A stretch of 64,000 nucleotides of DNA from Trichosphaerium sp. ATCC 40318 (GCA_038496445.1 JALMLS010000480.1:62001-126000); one strand, 5' to 3'; shown: positions 1 to 12,206, numbered from the stretch's first letter. Translations and numbers: made by a program. Notes: generated by a model not told the origin, from the sequence alone.

Positions 1-601
1 GTCATATGTAACTGGCCTTCATTACTATGATACCACCTCTTGTACTCTCCGTGATACTGACCATGCTGATAATACACCTCAGCCTGTAGGACATTTTTTT
101 GTTAGTTTTTTTTAATTGTTTTTTTGGGGCATAGTTTTTTCCGAATTTTCCGAAAACAAAAATTCGAAAAAATAGAATTCGTAGAAAGATGCATAGCTAG
201 GGCAGTCCACTTAACTAGAAAGCGCCTGGTTCACTTACGGTCGGGTCCTCGCTGTGCTCGGAACTAGAACCCGACCTTCGCTCACATATAGTGATCCATT
301 GGTGGGTATAGGCATTCGGTTTTTGTATCGAATTCTATTTTTTCGAATTTTTTCTTTCGAAAAATTCGGAAAAAACGTGGGTCCGGTTTTTTTTGCCTTT
401 TACCTCGTATCCTCCTTGTTCGAGTCTAAATTGCCACGTTCCGTGTCGTTCTAGCTTATCATCGAACCTTGTCGTCATTGCTGTGTATTTCGATAGCAAA
501 GGCCATATTTTATACAAATCAGGGTCTAAATCGATGATATCTAGATGTATCTCCACCGGTAGGTGTAATATATTGTTGTTAGTTAATTTTGAATCATTCA
601 T
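1..601 (-). CDS. F-box-like / YwqK (MORN_2) repeat protein, 5' part, runs off the window
   Basis: Exon 1 is 404-601 (66 codons from an ATG at 601). It encodes an F-box-like start containing LPVEIHLDIIDLD and WPLLSKY. A phase-0 GTAAAA donor opens an intron to position 84. Exon 2 (83 to 1) reads a YwqK-type repeat with QYHGEYKRWY and continues beyond the window edge. The family combines an F-box-like N terminus, which would bind SKP1, with tandem 24-residue repeats in the C terminus. The same architecture is seen at 23462-24088 and 51779-52978. A deleted inverted copy lies at 9453-9775. The function of the repeats in eukaryotes is unknown. The exon structure is supported by the matching acceptor in the second copy. 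Confidence 0.75.
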
Positions 602-738
602 ACGTTTAATACTTGTGTAACCCTAGTTTACTTTACTTTACTTTTATTCCGGTCAAGATTCTTATTGACGGTTTTTACAAATAAATTTACAGCTATTTGT
701 TTCCCCATCATCGTCCACTTGTCGCCAGGGCCCCTATC

Positions 739-1079
739 CTAGTTTAATACTTGTCATCAAAAGCTAAGTGTGAAGAGGAGACGTTAAGCAAGAAATGTAG
801 CCTTCCATTTAAACCTTTCTGCTTGTGTACTGTCTTTGCGTACGTAGGAGAGCCAAGTTCGCCTATTTGTACGCGTTTTTCAGGAGCGTTGTGAGAGAGG
901 CATTTGGATCGCATCGTCGTTAGGATGATGTTATTTAGGATAGATGATACGTAGCAATTCAATAACTTAACCTGAAAAGCAGAGGCGTATCTTTAGTGAC
1001 CAGATGATCCCTAGAGAGTACTGACAATCTCACTACTAAAACACTGAAAAAAAAATTCAAAAATAAATCACGTGATTAG
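739..1079 (-). repeat. Left arm of a dispersed inverted repeat (R1)
   Basis: This stretch is the inverted counterpart of 9092-9429 (341 versus 338 nt, with scattered substitutions). Both arms begin or end at the same TAATCACGTGATTA-like palindrome. Both can be read as a 72-codon frame without a recognisable domain. A third, much more diverged copy occurs near 21846-21990. On this arm a 104-nt segment (about 635-738), flanked by CTAGTTTA, separates the repeat from the YwqK gene. The other arm lacks that segment. Confidence 0.85.
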
Positions 1080-1299
1080 TTAACCAAAAAAAAAAGTTGG
1101 TTTATTTCAATATTTTTTTTATTACAAAGGGGGGAGTGGGAAAGTGTAAGGTGTATAAATTACCATAACCCAAGGATATCCGACTTTTAAAAATCTTTTT
1201 CTTTACATAAAGATATTAAACAAGAAGCGATTTACAAAAAAAGGGCCAAAGTGTTGTTAAAAATCGCTTAATCGTTGATCCAAAAAACCATCATATGAC

Positions 1300-3647
1300 T
1301 CAGTTATGTTTTTGCTAGATGAAAAAAAAAATTAGACGTCTACTTATCGATAATGGGGGATGAGGTGGAGGGTGTTAGAAGATTAAAAAAACTTGGTTCC
1401 CTTTTTTTTTTTTTTTTCAGAATCTATGGCTACATACGTTGTATTGGAACTTTGGAATGCCAGAAGGCTGACCTGGCACTAGGAGTATACTTTTTAATTT
1501 CAAAAAAAATAAAAAAAGGTACAGAGAAAAGATAAATAGATGATCTAGATAAGATGCAAAAAAAAAAGTTCAACACAAAAAAAAAGTACGTACCACCGCC
1601 ATGTGGTGCATTATAACCATCTCCTGGTAAACCAAGAGATCCAGGAAATCCTGGAGGTTTCAACATACCAGTAGGTGGGGCAGGTAGGTGACCTATAAAA
1701 GAAGTTAGAGGGGAAATAATGTACTCGAGTACAAAATTCACTGAAAAATACGGAAAACTCCGTGAAGGTTTTTTGCGTTTCAAAGTGCGCTATGGACGTA
1801 CCAAGATGTCCATGTGGTGCTCCATATCCTGCAGGGCTTGAGAAAGTAGGTCCAGGCATCATACCAGGTGCTAGAAAGGTGTTACAATTGTTACGTCTTT
1901 ACGAATAAAGGCGTTTGATAATATTAAAAAAAAACGTACGATGAAATCCGTGAGGGATACCAGGTTGATTTGGATGAGGTGCTCCATGTACTTGGTGACC
2001 AATATTAGCATGACCGCCAAGAGACCCTGGTGAATCTATTAGTACACGTTAGACATAAAAACGTGGTTTTAATGATCTTCAAGTACGTAGGCATACGCGC
2101 ATCGCGATCAAAAAAAAAAAAAAATAGACACAAAAAGAGAAGTTCCCAAAAAAACATCAAAAAAAAGAAGCAACTGTTGATGATTCAACAAAGGGTGACT
2201 GCATGCCTTCAGTTCCAGGTAGTTGTTCTACAAAATAAAAACATCAGCGCGCGGGGATAGGAGCGAAGACGGTGAGGGGACTTTTTGTGCTTTGCCGACC
2301 GGAGAATTCCAAAAAGTCGACTCGTGTTTTTTAGGGTTTTTAAAAATCACGTACGAAACTTTGGGGACGTACGTGATGGTAGACCGCCTCCGCGTGTTGC
2401 CATGCCACCAGGCGGTGGTAAATGACTAGCTACATGAGCGTGGTTATGGCCATACGCCATCGCGTTGTGTTGTTGTAAGAGTTGCTGTGGAGCGGCTGGT
2501 GGTTGTGCTGGTGGGTTATGATTATGAGCAGGAGCAGGATCAGGCTCATTAAGACAGTTCTAGAAGACACACAGTTAAGAAGGAAGAGAGTCTAATTCCA
2601 GACGGAGAGAAGGCGGAGGTTCAAAAAAATAAACAACGTTTTTGTTTTTTCCAAAAGTGTAGTTCCTTGTGCAGTAAAGTAGGTCTAATTACTCGACGAA
2701 AAAAGAAATGGAAATAAAAAAAAAAGGAAAAAAAAAGAATTTCGTATTTTTCCTTTCGAAAAGGGAAATTCACGAATTGATCAAAAAGAGAGAGATAGAT
2801 GGAGGTGAGTCTTCGATGAGAAAGATCAAGTAATTTGTTGTTTTGGTTTGTTTTGCCCTTTTGGTTTTTTAAACCACGTACTTGGATGAGTGTTTTGCCT
2901 TCTGTAGTTGTTACGAGAGGTTGTAGCTTTGGTGTAGCAAAGGTGTATACGTGTCCGCCTTCTGAGCAAATCAGAAGTAAGGCTTGAGACCCTGTGAGGG
3001 TAGTCAACTCGTAAACCTAAAAAGAACGTGAGTATGAAGCAATATTACCTTTTATAGAGGCGCTCACACGCCTCAATGTGCTTTTCGGGTTTAATCGGGA
3101 GCAAACAATGTAATTTAGAAATAAAAAAGAAATAAAGCTCTTGGGTACGTCTGGCGCATTCTAGACACCTTGATTTGTACCCAAGGCGGTTGCTTGGAGA
3201 TGGCCCGTTTTGGCAATAGTTTTCCTTTTTAAGGGCTGACAGGTGCACTACAATGCTCTGTGCTATATCTCCGATAGTTTTTGTAGGTTTTGGCGGGTTT
3301 TAGAAGCGGCAAAGCAGATGTAACGCAATCTTTCCTTTACTGGCAAAACAATGGATAAAAATGCAGAAGGGATGCGCTCCAATGCAAAAAAAGGCCATGC
3401 TACGGGTACTCGATAGTAAAAAGCAGATCGGTACCTTTTTCATTAGTCCTGATTTGCGCTTACTAAAAGTTGTATGACGTTTAGATTTGTTCTGTATGAA
3501 CTGTATGTTGACCTTCCCTCTTCTTCTTGGTACACCTCTCGAGTGTTTGCCGGGGGCTTTCTTTATCGTGCCTGTTTCTTCCTCTTTAAGAGGTGGCTCA
3601 TTAGCAGGAACAGAATTATGAAGCGGTGGTCTGTAGTCGCCGTCCAT
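1300..3647 (-). CDS. SRF/MCM1-type MADS-box transcription factor
   Basis: Eight exons join in phase to 281 codons: 3435-3647, 2882-3016, 2373-2559, 1940-2026, 1802-1870, 1594-1692, 1438-1478 and 1300-1314. Residues of about 45-75 form the MADS DNA-binding helix and strand (RRRGKVNIQFIQNKSKRHTT, then FSKRKSGLMKK). Exon 2 completes the dimerisation sheet (VYELTTLTGSQ, GGHVYTFATPKLQPLV, EGKTLIQ) and runs into NCLNEPDPAP. That order and spacing is the SRF/MCM1 class rather than the MEF2 class. The rest is rich in Gly, Pro, His and Gln (GLPGD, APPTG repeats) and is probably an activation or low-complexity tail. The ATG at 3647 is the first in frame after an acceptor, so an upstream exon is possible. 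The last exon (4 codons) is the least certain. The protein is expected to be nuclear and to bind CArG-type sites. Confidence 0.9.
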
Positions 3648-3791
3648 TTGTTGTTTTATTGTCAACTGCAAAAAAAAAAAAACTCAAAAAATATTTTGCG
3701 TGAAAAAATTGATTGTTTGGAAAACGAGTCAAAGAGAATTTGCCCTTTGATCATCAATTGCCTGCCCCATTTGTTCATCTGTCGTTAAGAA

Positions 3792-5845
3792 ATGGATATT
3801 GACAGTGATGTTGAAAGTTCTTATGACGATATTGCCCAAAATATAGAAACGGTGCTTCAACTTATAGAGGGTGATAGTACAAGTGATGAGCCTGTGTGGT
3901 TATCTGATCTGGAAATACCTAAGCGTACGCGAAAATATTTGCACCTTTTTTTTTTTCAGAAAAGTAGCTTATTTGACGCTACTATGCGTCAATTAGAATA
4001 TGGCTAAATAATTCCGCGCTTTTTTACTTTTTCTTTGTTTTTTTCCTGTTTCGTGTCAAATACACTTTCAAAACGACACACAGTGATCTTACAACGTATT
4101 AGAGGATCTAGAAAAGCTTTCCGACGCAGATAAGGTCGAATTTACAAAGCAGCTCTCAGGTGTCACTGTTAACGCTCTTGGTCTACTAGCGCGTATGAGC
4201 ACAATGTTCGATGATAAAACGCCACTACTAAAGGTACACAACAGGCCACACAAGACAAGAACCAAAACAATGGAAAATGTCTCAAGATCAAATGAGCTTA
4301 TAACCCCTAGGACGTTGAAATTGATTTTACAGAGGCAGTAGGAGAGCGATTTACGCGGATAGGCGTTTGGCAGTTTATATCGCGTATGAATAAACAACTT
4401 AAGCGTAATATGGATGGATTTGTAGCAGGCGTAGAGGTATAAAACAACCACAAAAGTTTTTTTAATTGAAAAGACAAAATAACGGCGTAGTTGTCGCACA
4501 TTTCAAATTTTAAACCGCTGAAGCGTAGTAGAAAGCCGTTGTTGTATTAACGCACGGTTTCCTGCGCAAATGCGCCAAAATAACGTTTGAAAATCAAAAA
4601 CAAAAAAATTTCCGTTATTTCCGGTAGACATTTGTCGTTCGTTCTTCTTCTGCGATTATTGATCAATTAGAAGTAAAAGAAGCAGAAGAAAAAGATTTTT
4701 TTTTTTTCACTTTAATCCCAATGCACAAACTCCTTATTTTGTTAGAAGTAATGGCAGTGTTGTTCAAGCTTTCAACGTATTTTTTATTTGCTTTTTAACG
4801 CGGTTTTGTACAAACTCAATTTTTTCTACTTTTTTTTCCGAGTTGTTTTGGCGTTGGTTGTAGGCGTCCTTTGTTGTATATTGTATGAATGTCTTGGTAC
4901 TAATTGTATTTATAGAAAGAGCAAGAGAGTAGTGAGCGAACGTTTCTTGATACTTACAGAGAGCTCATGGCCGAAGATTTTAAAGAAGATTTAGACAAAG
5001 TACGTTCACACCTCATGTCCGTTCTTTTTTTTTTGCATCTTCGCAGTTTTCTGAAGAAATAACAAAGTCCGTTACATTTTTGTGTAGTAAACAAGCAACA
5101 AAAAAACTCCAAACACCGAACGGCAGCAATACTTTTTGATTTTGATGAAAAATTTTTTTTTTTTTGGCGTTTCAGCAACTTTTTCGTTCATAAACTAGAA
5201 CGTTACTACTTCATCTATGTGCACTCTTTTTTTTAAAATAGCACGTATCAATGTGTCACCACCATGACTATTGTGTTAGCTCTACAGGAAAGAGTCTGAG
5301 CTTTATAATCACGTGATACGTGATATTTCCTCTGTAGTAGCCAATTGACTTGGTGTTCAAATTATTTTTGTTTTAAAAACCTCTCAGTTTGCGTGAAACT
5401 GACGTCCCATGCGTTTTATTTTTACTTTCTTCTAAAAACTAAACGTGTTCAATCACAACTGAACTAAATCACTTTTCGGTTATTTCATCTACTTGCTACA
5501 TTACATCGTAGCGATTTTGTGAAATACGTCTACTCGCGTAACGCATTTATCAATCTCATCTACTCAAGTAGTGATACCTGAAGTTTGGATGTTTCTCAAC
5601 CACGTGGTTGATATTTTTTTCTCTTTTTGTTTTTTTTATCTAGAAAAGATGTTCATTTTATTTAAAAATGTATTACCTAGGTTGCTAAATCAATGGGATC
5701 ATCAGATGAGTTAACACAAGCAGAATTTAATCGACTTGTTGATACAGTACAATCTGGTGCATCTATGTTTTCATCACAAGACCGAATGTTTCTATTCCCA
5801 AAGGGCGAGGATAACGATGAACCAACAGATATGGACACTACATGA
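3792..5845 (+). CDS. RSA3-like ribosome assembly protein
   Basis: Five exons join in phase to 212 codons: 3792-3924, 4103-4233, 4311-4436, 4916-4999 and 5681-5845. The acidic N terminus starts MDIDSDVESSYDD. The C-terminal part reads FLDTYRELMAEDFKEDLDK, then VAKSMGSSDELTQAEFNRL and VQSGASMFSSQDR. This resembles the Rsa3 signature (an aromatic/acidic block ending EFxDDLxxLR, a short linker, then a Leu-rich helix ending near SGAxMF), as remembered for fungal 60S pre-ribosome factors of about 220 residues. The length fits. The assignment rests on one short motif, so an unrelated nucleolar protein is possible. The 480-nt fourth intron could hide a further exon. Confidence 0.5.
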
Positions 5846-6436
5846 GGCAAAAGGGAAGGAAAAAAAACCCAACAAAACAAAAACAAGAGTCTCTCCCTCC
5901 TTTTGAACTCAATTTTTCTGCTCACTGACGCATTTTTTTTGTCTATTATGTCGTGTGTTAATACCTTGCTATTAACACGCTTTAAAAAAAATAAAACTAC
6001 AACTGTACAGTATTACTTTTTGAAGAAGTCTTTGGACCAGGCAAATTTGTTTCAGCCCTTAAGTCGCACATCATGCGATGAACAACCAGTACTACAAGCT
6101 TAGCTACTTATCCTCAAGAGCAGTCGGACGTTTGCGATTGTTTTGGAACTCAAGGACGTCACTTCTTCTTGTTTAAAGCTCTCACAGCTGTATGTGTTAT
6201 ACTTTTCTATCTTGAGAATGGACGTGCCAAACCGAGCAACAGCGACTGTCTAACACTCATCTTAACGTGTTAATCGCTGTTGTATATAGTGTGGCGTACA
6301 ATATATCAAGTACTTATGCTATAAACGGTTTTCTGCAGCGAAAAGAGCTGACCGCACGTAGTGATTTTTCGGGCTCAAAACTGGGTGCTTTTTTTTTTTT
6401 TGTAGTTATTGTAGAGCCAGCCACGTTTTTCGCGGT
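5846..6436. other. Intergenic, AT-rich
   Basis: This gap lies between two genes in the same orientation. No coding signal, RNA or repeat is recognised. It contains long T runs. The next gene's ATG follows directly. Confidence 0.6.
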
Positions 6437-8852
6437 ATGGCCGAGAATCATGAACATATTCAACATAGTACGGTTTAAATAACACTATTTTTAATTTTAT
6501 AAACGGTTTAACTCAAAACGTGCGTTTTTAACAACACACGTGACCATGAAATAACACAAAAACGTTTTTCACAATTTTTTTTTTTGCTTATTCTGTATTT
6601 CGGCGACAAATTCAATGACGGTACACCTACAACAAGAGATAGCTTTGATGAGGCTTCTGTATGGTTAGATACCTTTGCTGCAGGATTGAAGCGTCAGATT
6701 GATGATTTTGTAATTGAAGCAAAGACAAAGCTTGCAAAGGAGAAAATAGAATTGTTGGCAAGACACGAAGCTGAGCGTAATAATTTTGCAAAAAAAAAAA
6801 CCGTTTTCGAAATTTGCTTTTTCTTTGTTTTCACGAAATCATCACGTGCGATCACGATATTTTCTACCTATTTTTAAAATGCGACTATTGGGAAAAGTAT
6901 ATTACGGTCGTTTCTAAGGAGGACTAGTCGAGGAACTGCGTATCCGTCATAAACTAGAAATGACTCAACTAAAAATGGACATGAAAAAGAAAAGAGATAG
7001 AGGCTCCAGCACAAGGGATAAAAGAGCAAGTGATGTATGTCATATGCCAAAACGGTTACATATAATTATTCTATCTAAAAAAATTTATCTTTAAAAGATC
7101 ACGTGCAACGTTAAAGTTTTTTGGTCACTTGTTCCAAAAACTTTACATTTAATTTTCTTTGGTAGGGATCAAGACGCAAAAAAGATTTTGTTAATCTTAA
7201 CGTTGGTGGCCATAAATTTACAACAACAAGACGTACATTAACATCAGCCGAAGGATCTATGCTACAAAGTATGTTTAGTGCAAGGTATTATAAAACGACA
7301 AATGAATCTATTTGAAGTCATTAGTTTTCTTTCGTATTGCATTTGGTCTTCAAAACAAAACTCACTTGATTCTGTACTCACGTGCTCAAGATTTTGACTG
7401 TATTTTCTACATATATACACAAATACAATTTGAATAATACTTAATTATTTTTTATCAATTAGGTGGACCAGTAGAGACGAGAATGAATATTCTATTGACA
7501 GAAATGGAAAATACTTTGGTGATATTTTAGACTTTCTCAGACACGGTAAAATACTTCCTCCAAAGTACTATAAACAACTTATATGCACTAATATACATCA
7601 TGTACTAAATATTATATATCTTAGAAATGATAGACATAGGATGGCATTGCTTGAAGAAGCAAAATATTATCAACTAAAAAATCTAGTAATACTTTTAGGC
7701 GTACGATTTTTTTTGAAACATAAGCTTTCTTTGTTGACCGCTAGTGGATTTCGTTCTTATTTCATAATAGGGATATCAACAACAGCCTGAGATGGAGTGG
7801 ATATGGGATGTTGATCATTGCTGTGAGATGATAAAAATAGGATACGACGGCAAAAATGTACGAGTGTTGTTTTTTTTTGGTTGTCTTGTTTGGTTGAATT
7901 TCGTACATGTAGTTATGTCGTGGAGCTACACTACAAAGAATATTCTTTTAGTATATATTAAATATGACAATTTTAGGTTACAAGAAACCAAAGTACTCCT
8001 GATGATGCAAAAGGGCGACTAAGATATCCTTGAAGGTTTTTTTTTGTTCTTTCTTCGAAGGTTTTTTTTTGTTTTTTCGTTCCTTGACTGTCCCGTACAT
8101 TCCCAGCTGTTTTTGGAGCTAATCCGGTTATTCTTAACCAAGCTTATGAAATAAAGATAACACGTCAGTATGGGAACGCAAACCAATATGTTATATTTGG
8201 TGTACGTGCACTTTTTTCATTTTTCTTGACAAAATCGTTTTTATCTCATCATTTTCTAATCTTCGAGTCGTCAACTTAAGAAATTCCTCTCGTAGTTCCC
8301 TCTGCTAAACAAAATGTTTACCTTCTCCTTAAACCTTTGATAAAATATTCTTTGAGATATCCACACTATTCGAAACCACGTGATATTTTTGCATGAAAGG
8401 AAAAGACAGAACGAAAATCTTTAAGTTTTCTTTGATGTTACAATCTTTCAAACAAACGTCAAAGTTCATGAATCTTCGTCTAATTTTGGTACAGGTTGAT
8501 AAAGATAATAATGTAACACGTGGAAGATCTGCAGCACAATTAGATCATGTATACCAATTTGAAGGAATTAAGGTGAGGCATCAACAAGGCGAGACCAAAA
8601 AGCGTTTTTCTATTTGAATTTTCAAAAAAAAAGTTTGCTTTGGTTTACTGCTTACTGTTTGATTTTTCCCTTTTGAGAGTATTGTTTGCTGACTAATGAT
8701 ATTAGAGAGGATCTACAATGGTTTTTATCATTAGTCAGGATCATATTACCTTCACTATGGATGAAAAAGTAGTCGCAAAGAAAAAAATAACAACAAAAGA
8801 TGAACTATACCCTGTAGCAATCATCGGCGACTTTTCAGTACAAATAATATAA
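6437..8852 (+). CDS. BTB/T1 (KCTD-type) protein with N-terminal coiled coil and C-terminal SPRY-like domain
   Basis: Eleven exons join in phase to 331 codons: 6437-6467, 6639-6776, 6928-7034, 7166-7284, 7463-7564, 7625-7700, 7771-7857, 7977-7992, 8107-8201, 8495-8572 and 8706-8852. Residues of about 10-90 are charged and predicted coiled coil (KEKIELLARHEAE, KLEMTQLKMDMKKKRD). Next comes a classic T1/BTB fold: VNLNVGGHKFTTTRRTLT, SMLQSMFSAR, YSIDRNGKYFGDILDFLRHG, then LLEEAKYYQLKNLVILL. The C-terminal 130 residues (YEIKITRQYG, YQFEGIK, LYPVAIIGDFSVQII) look like a beta sandwich of SPRY type; this part is inferred. KCTD proteins oligomerise and often recruit cullin 3, so a ubiquitin-ligase adaptor role is plausible. 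Exon 8 is uncertain: the donor used here (GTACTC) leaves only 16 nt, and reading on meets a stop after RLRYP. Confidence 0.85.
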
Positions 8853-9091
8853 CCTCACCAACCATATTATCCTAAAAACTACTTTAATCATTAACAAAAC
8901 CTTGCATATGAGCTCTGAAAAAAGATCTTAAATAGAAAGTAAAAAAATAGCCACAAAACCTAGCTCTTTTGTTCCTTTTTTTTCAGAAACAAACTGTCGA
9001 CATTGTCTCTTAAGAAAAAATAAAATACTTTTGGTTGTCATATTTATGTTACAGAAACTGCATTATCCGTCAAACATTTAACAATCCTGAT

Positions 9092-9429
9092 CTAATCACG
9101 TGATTTATTTTTGAATTTTTTTTTGTCAATGTTTTAGTAGTGAGATTGTCAGTACTCTCTAGGGATCATCTGGTCACTGCAGATACCCTGCTTTTCAGGT
9201 TAAGTTATTGAATTGCTACGTATCATCTATCCTAAATAACATCATCCTAACAGCGATGCGATCCAAATGCCTCTTGCTCACAACGCTCCTGAAACACGTA
9301 CAAATAGGCGAACTTGGCTCTCCTAAGTACGCAAAGGCAGTACACAAGCAGAAAGGTTTAAGTGGAAGGCTACATTTCTTGCTTAATGTCTCCTCTTCAC
9401 ACTTAGCTTTTGATGACAAGTATTAAACT
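9092..9429 (+). repeat. Right arm of inverted repeat R1
   Basis: Inverted copy of 739-1079. It is followed immediately, as in the left copy, by the start of an F-box/YwqK gene (9453), so the duplicated unit covered both the repeat and the gene. Confidence 0.85.
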
Positions 9430-9452
9430 AGGGTTACACAAGTATTAAACGT

Positions 9453-9775
9453 ATGAATGATTCAAAATTAACTAACAACAAAAAATGTCCTACAGGCTGA
9501 GGTGTATTATCAGCATGGTCAGTATCATGGAGAGTACAAGAGGTGGTATTATAATAATGAAGACCAGTTACGTATGACATGTATGTACATCAATGGTAAA
9601 CAAGAAGGAGAGTATAAGGAGTGGCATGTAAATGGTGTGTTACGTAAGAAATACAATTGTATTGATGGTAAACGAGAAGGAGAGTATAAAAAGTGGTACT
9701 TTTTTGGTCAATTAAGAACGATGCGCGTGTAAAAGGTGAATTTAATAAATGGGGTGTTCTTTACGTGCTACAGAG
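9453..9775 (+). pseudogene. Decayed F-box/YwqK copy with internal deletion
   Basis: The ATG and first nine codons (MNDSKLTNN) match the gene at 1-601. The sequence then jumps straight to the 3' end of that gene's intron (ATGTCCTACAG) and into exon 2 at 9496. The F-box-coding remainder of exon 1 and most of the intron are missing. Exon 2 holds repeats such as QYHGEYKRWYYN and NGKQEGEYKEWHVNG. Near 9720 a small indel takes the frame into a stop, while VKGEFNKW continues in another frame. It ends where a kinase fragment of opposite orientation begins, so it is taken as non-functional. Confidence 0.8.
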
Positions 9776-9852
9776 CGCAGAGCGTTTGATTCAGGACGAG
9801 TGGAGCTTTAGTTTTTGGTTTTTGTTTTTTTTTTTTTCCATAAAAATCGTAC

Positions 9853-10224
9853 AAGTGAGGATCAGTTGGAGGATAGATAAACGCATCATGAAACTTGACA
9901 ATATTCGTATGTGTGAATTTACTCTGTAAATTAGCTTCAGCCATCTTCGCTGTCAAATCTTTTAAAGAGGTAAGTTAGCAATAGTAGACAAAGCACGTGT
10001 AGCTCCAAAAGGGCTTATTTCAATGAAATTTTCAAAAAACTTTGGTTCCTCAAACAAATAGGAACTGGTGAAGCGTTACCTTCAACGTCGGTTCCTGTAA
10101 TACGTTTTACAGCCACAGGAGAACCATCTGATTTATTTTTGCCTTCATACACTCTACCAAACTCGCCTGAACCCAAAAGTCGCGTCAAAGTATAGTTTTC
10201 AAGGTTCGGTAAGTCGTTCGCCAT
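9853..10224 (-). pseudogene. Truncated protein kinase (N-lobe only)
   Basis: Exon 1 (10080-10224) starts MANDLPNLENY and carries the glycine loop GSGEFGRVYEG and the lysine strand PVAVKRI. Exon 2 (9853-9958) joins in phase and carries the alpha-C glutamate region (MAEANLQSKFTHTNIVKFHD) and a short beta4-beta5 piece ending in PTDPHL before a GTACGA donor. No hinge, HRD or DFG motif follows; the next sequence is the decayed YwqK copy on the other strand. Only about 83 codons remain of a domain of roughly 260. It looks cut off by the rearrangement that placed the inverted copy here. The part that exists is free of stops, so the break may be recent. Confidence 0.75.
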
Positions 10225-10764
10225 GTTATATTTCCTACTTGTTTGAACCAATAGCTCACGTAATACTGATGTCTATCTACCTTGTTTATCTAGAAGACAT
10301 ACTGATAAAAATAACCACGTGCGTTGTGCTTGTTTGTTTGTTTGGTTTATTTAATTAAGTTATACTTAATCAAGGCGCACATCGCGTGGGTATTAAATGA
10401 ATATCGGACTCGTTAATTATTACGTGAATGTGAACACCACAAATGCCTCAGCGTAATACTAGGCGCCATTTAAGGCCAATCTATACGCTTTCATTATGAT
10501 TAAGTTATAGGTTTTATTTAAGGATAAAGGTATGCGCCTGTGGCGGTTAAGTTAGATAAGGTTAGGCGCCAACACTTACTAGTGCCATTACTTACAAGTG
10601 CCTTTGTTAAGCGGTATTTTTGTTGTAAAAACACGTGTTTTTGTGATAGCGTACCAGAGCGCCCTTTAAAAAATTGGGTTTTTGCGAAAAAAATCCGTTC
10701 GCGTTACATATAGTACAACACAAGCTCCCCATGGAGCCTGGGACATGCCCCTTTGTAATTAATG
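10225..10764. other. Intergenic, no gene recognised
   Basis: Contains the kinase 5' flank and several GGCGCC/TTAGGCGCC-like words near 10460-10610. No coding or RNA signal was recognised. Confidence 0.4.
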
Positions 10765-11372
10765 TTATGTGAACTCATTCACTAAGAAGTCTTCCTCCGT
10801 ATCTCTCATTCTTTCTTTCACTCTTCTTAATTTAATCGAATGGTTTATGCTTCTGTTATGTCGGTATTTCTTATATAATTCGATTTGGTGTATCATGTGT
10901 GCCATTTCTATTGTTTTCTTCCTTAGCTTTTTGTTAGTTGATTTGTCTTCGTCCAGTTCTTTTGTATATTCTGTTGAAAGGCGATATGCTGAGTCGTATG
11001 CTATGTATCCAAAACACGACTTCTTAAGTTGTGGACCTAGTATATCGTTTTCGATGCCTATCACGTTTTCGTTATAAAAACTGGGGTATTTCATGCTATC
11101 TTTGTATGTTAAGTTTTCGTGTTCGTTAGTGTAATCTCTTTTGTTAAATCCCAGAATGGCTAAAAGCCATAATTCTGGAGATATGTTTCTGTTGGGATTC
11201 TTATATCTCATGAACATGTTAGTGTGGTTAAAAATACGTTCATAGATTGGTGTGTTTTCTTCAGTTTGTTTTTCCTCTAGCGGGGTTAGTTTACTTCTGT
11301 TGATGTTTGTTTCTAGGTGTCCTGTGATTGGTATAGCTGTTTGTATACCATCAAGTTTACGTGCGTTGTGCG
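10765..11372 (-). CDS. Hypothetical protein, about 200 codons, 5' exon not found
   Basis: A single open frame of about 200 codons ends with FLVNEFT at 10765. It has no ATG near its beginning. A good acceptor (ACTCTAG at about 11373) suggests that this is the last exon of a spliced gene whose first exon lies upstream, perhaps within an 84-codon frame starting with ATG at 11689. The product is charged and helical (ERIFNHTNMFMRYKN, KKLRKKTIEMAHMIHQIELY) with a basic C terminus. No family is recognised. The length of the frame and its skewed, non-random composition argue that it is coding. Confidence 0.45.
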
Positions 11373-11727
11373 CTAGAGTTTTCGTTGTCAAATAAAGTCA
11401 AGCGCACTAAAAAAACGGAAATCGATAAAAAGTGTTATTTAGGAATAGCCACAAATCTAAGTTTTGAAACTGTGCTATAGCCTAAATTGATCGAGTAAAC
11501 TGTTCCGGGCTTAAGCAATTGGCAGGACGAGAGAGATAAATACAGGAAGACGAACTGCCTTCTCTGACTTCTAAAAATTAAGTACAATCTATTATCAAAG
11601 GAATACGTATTTATAATTATGCATGATGAGGCCTTTGTGGAGGTCTTTGTTGATTTGTTTAGGACCAAAGTAATACTGATAAAGCTCATATTTACCTAGT
11701 CGTAAACACGTAACCAAAATACCACGG

Positions 11728-12056
11728 AGAACGTTCAGAACAGAACCAGACCAAGAAGCATGGAGCGATTACACTCATCCAAGCGAGCAGGTATACTATC
11801 ATTCCTTAACGTTTCTTAGTTTAAAACAACAATCAAAACAGTTTTTCACTAAAGGTACGTTAGTCATACTGTGAAGGACAGCATTGACACGCAAATAGTT
11901 CATTGTGACAGATATACACCATTTGACAGAAGTGTTATTCTTGCTAGATCTGCTAAAAGTGACCTAGGCACTGTACACTGTACATTCAAGCCACAGAAGG
12001 CACCCAGTAGCCAAAGGAGAATAGGAGAAGTTTCGCTGGCAAAAAGCAACGCATAA
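11728..12056 (+). pseudogene. Degenerate inverted copy of the MRH-lectin gene
   Basis: Positions of about 11750-11810 read AWSDYTHP..Q followed by a GTATACTATCATTCC donor region. This matches the end of exon 2 and the start of intron 2 of the lectin gene on the opposite strand (AWDDYTNPRGQ, then GTACACTATCATTCC). Downstream, a 61-codon open stretch (11874-12056) has no clear match. The order fits an inverted, decayed duplicate. The shared segment is short, so the call is moderate. Confidence 0.5.
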
Positions 12057-12206
12057 TACTCAAACACTGTACAGCTGTTGTTTTACGTGAGAACAAACTA
12101 AGGGTATTTTACAAGCAAGTGAACTAATCTCAAATTACAAACAAAGAAACTGAAGAGATGATTGGAAGTTTATTAGTGACTTTAATTGAGACAAGTACAG
12201 CCATGT

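Noticed and set aside
2150-2245. Extra exon of the MADS gene reading QQLPGTEGMQ
   Set aside because: The flanking exons join in phase without it, and no proper donor follows it.
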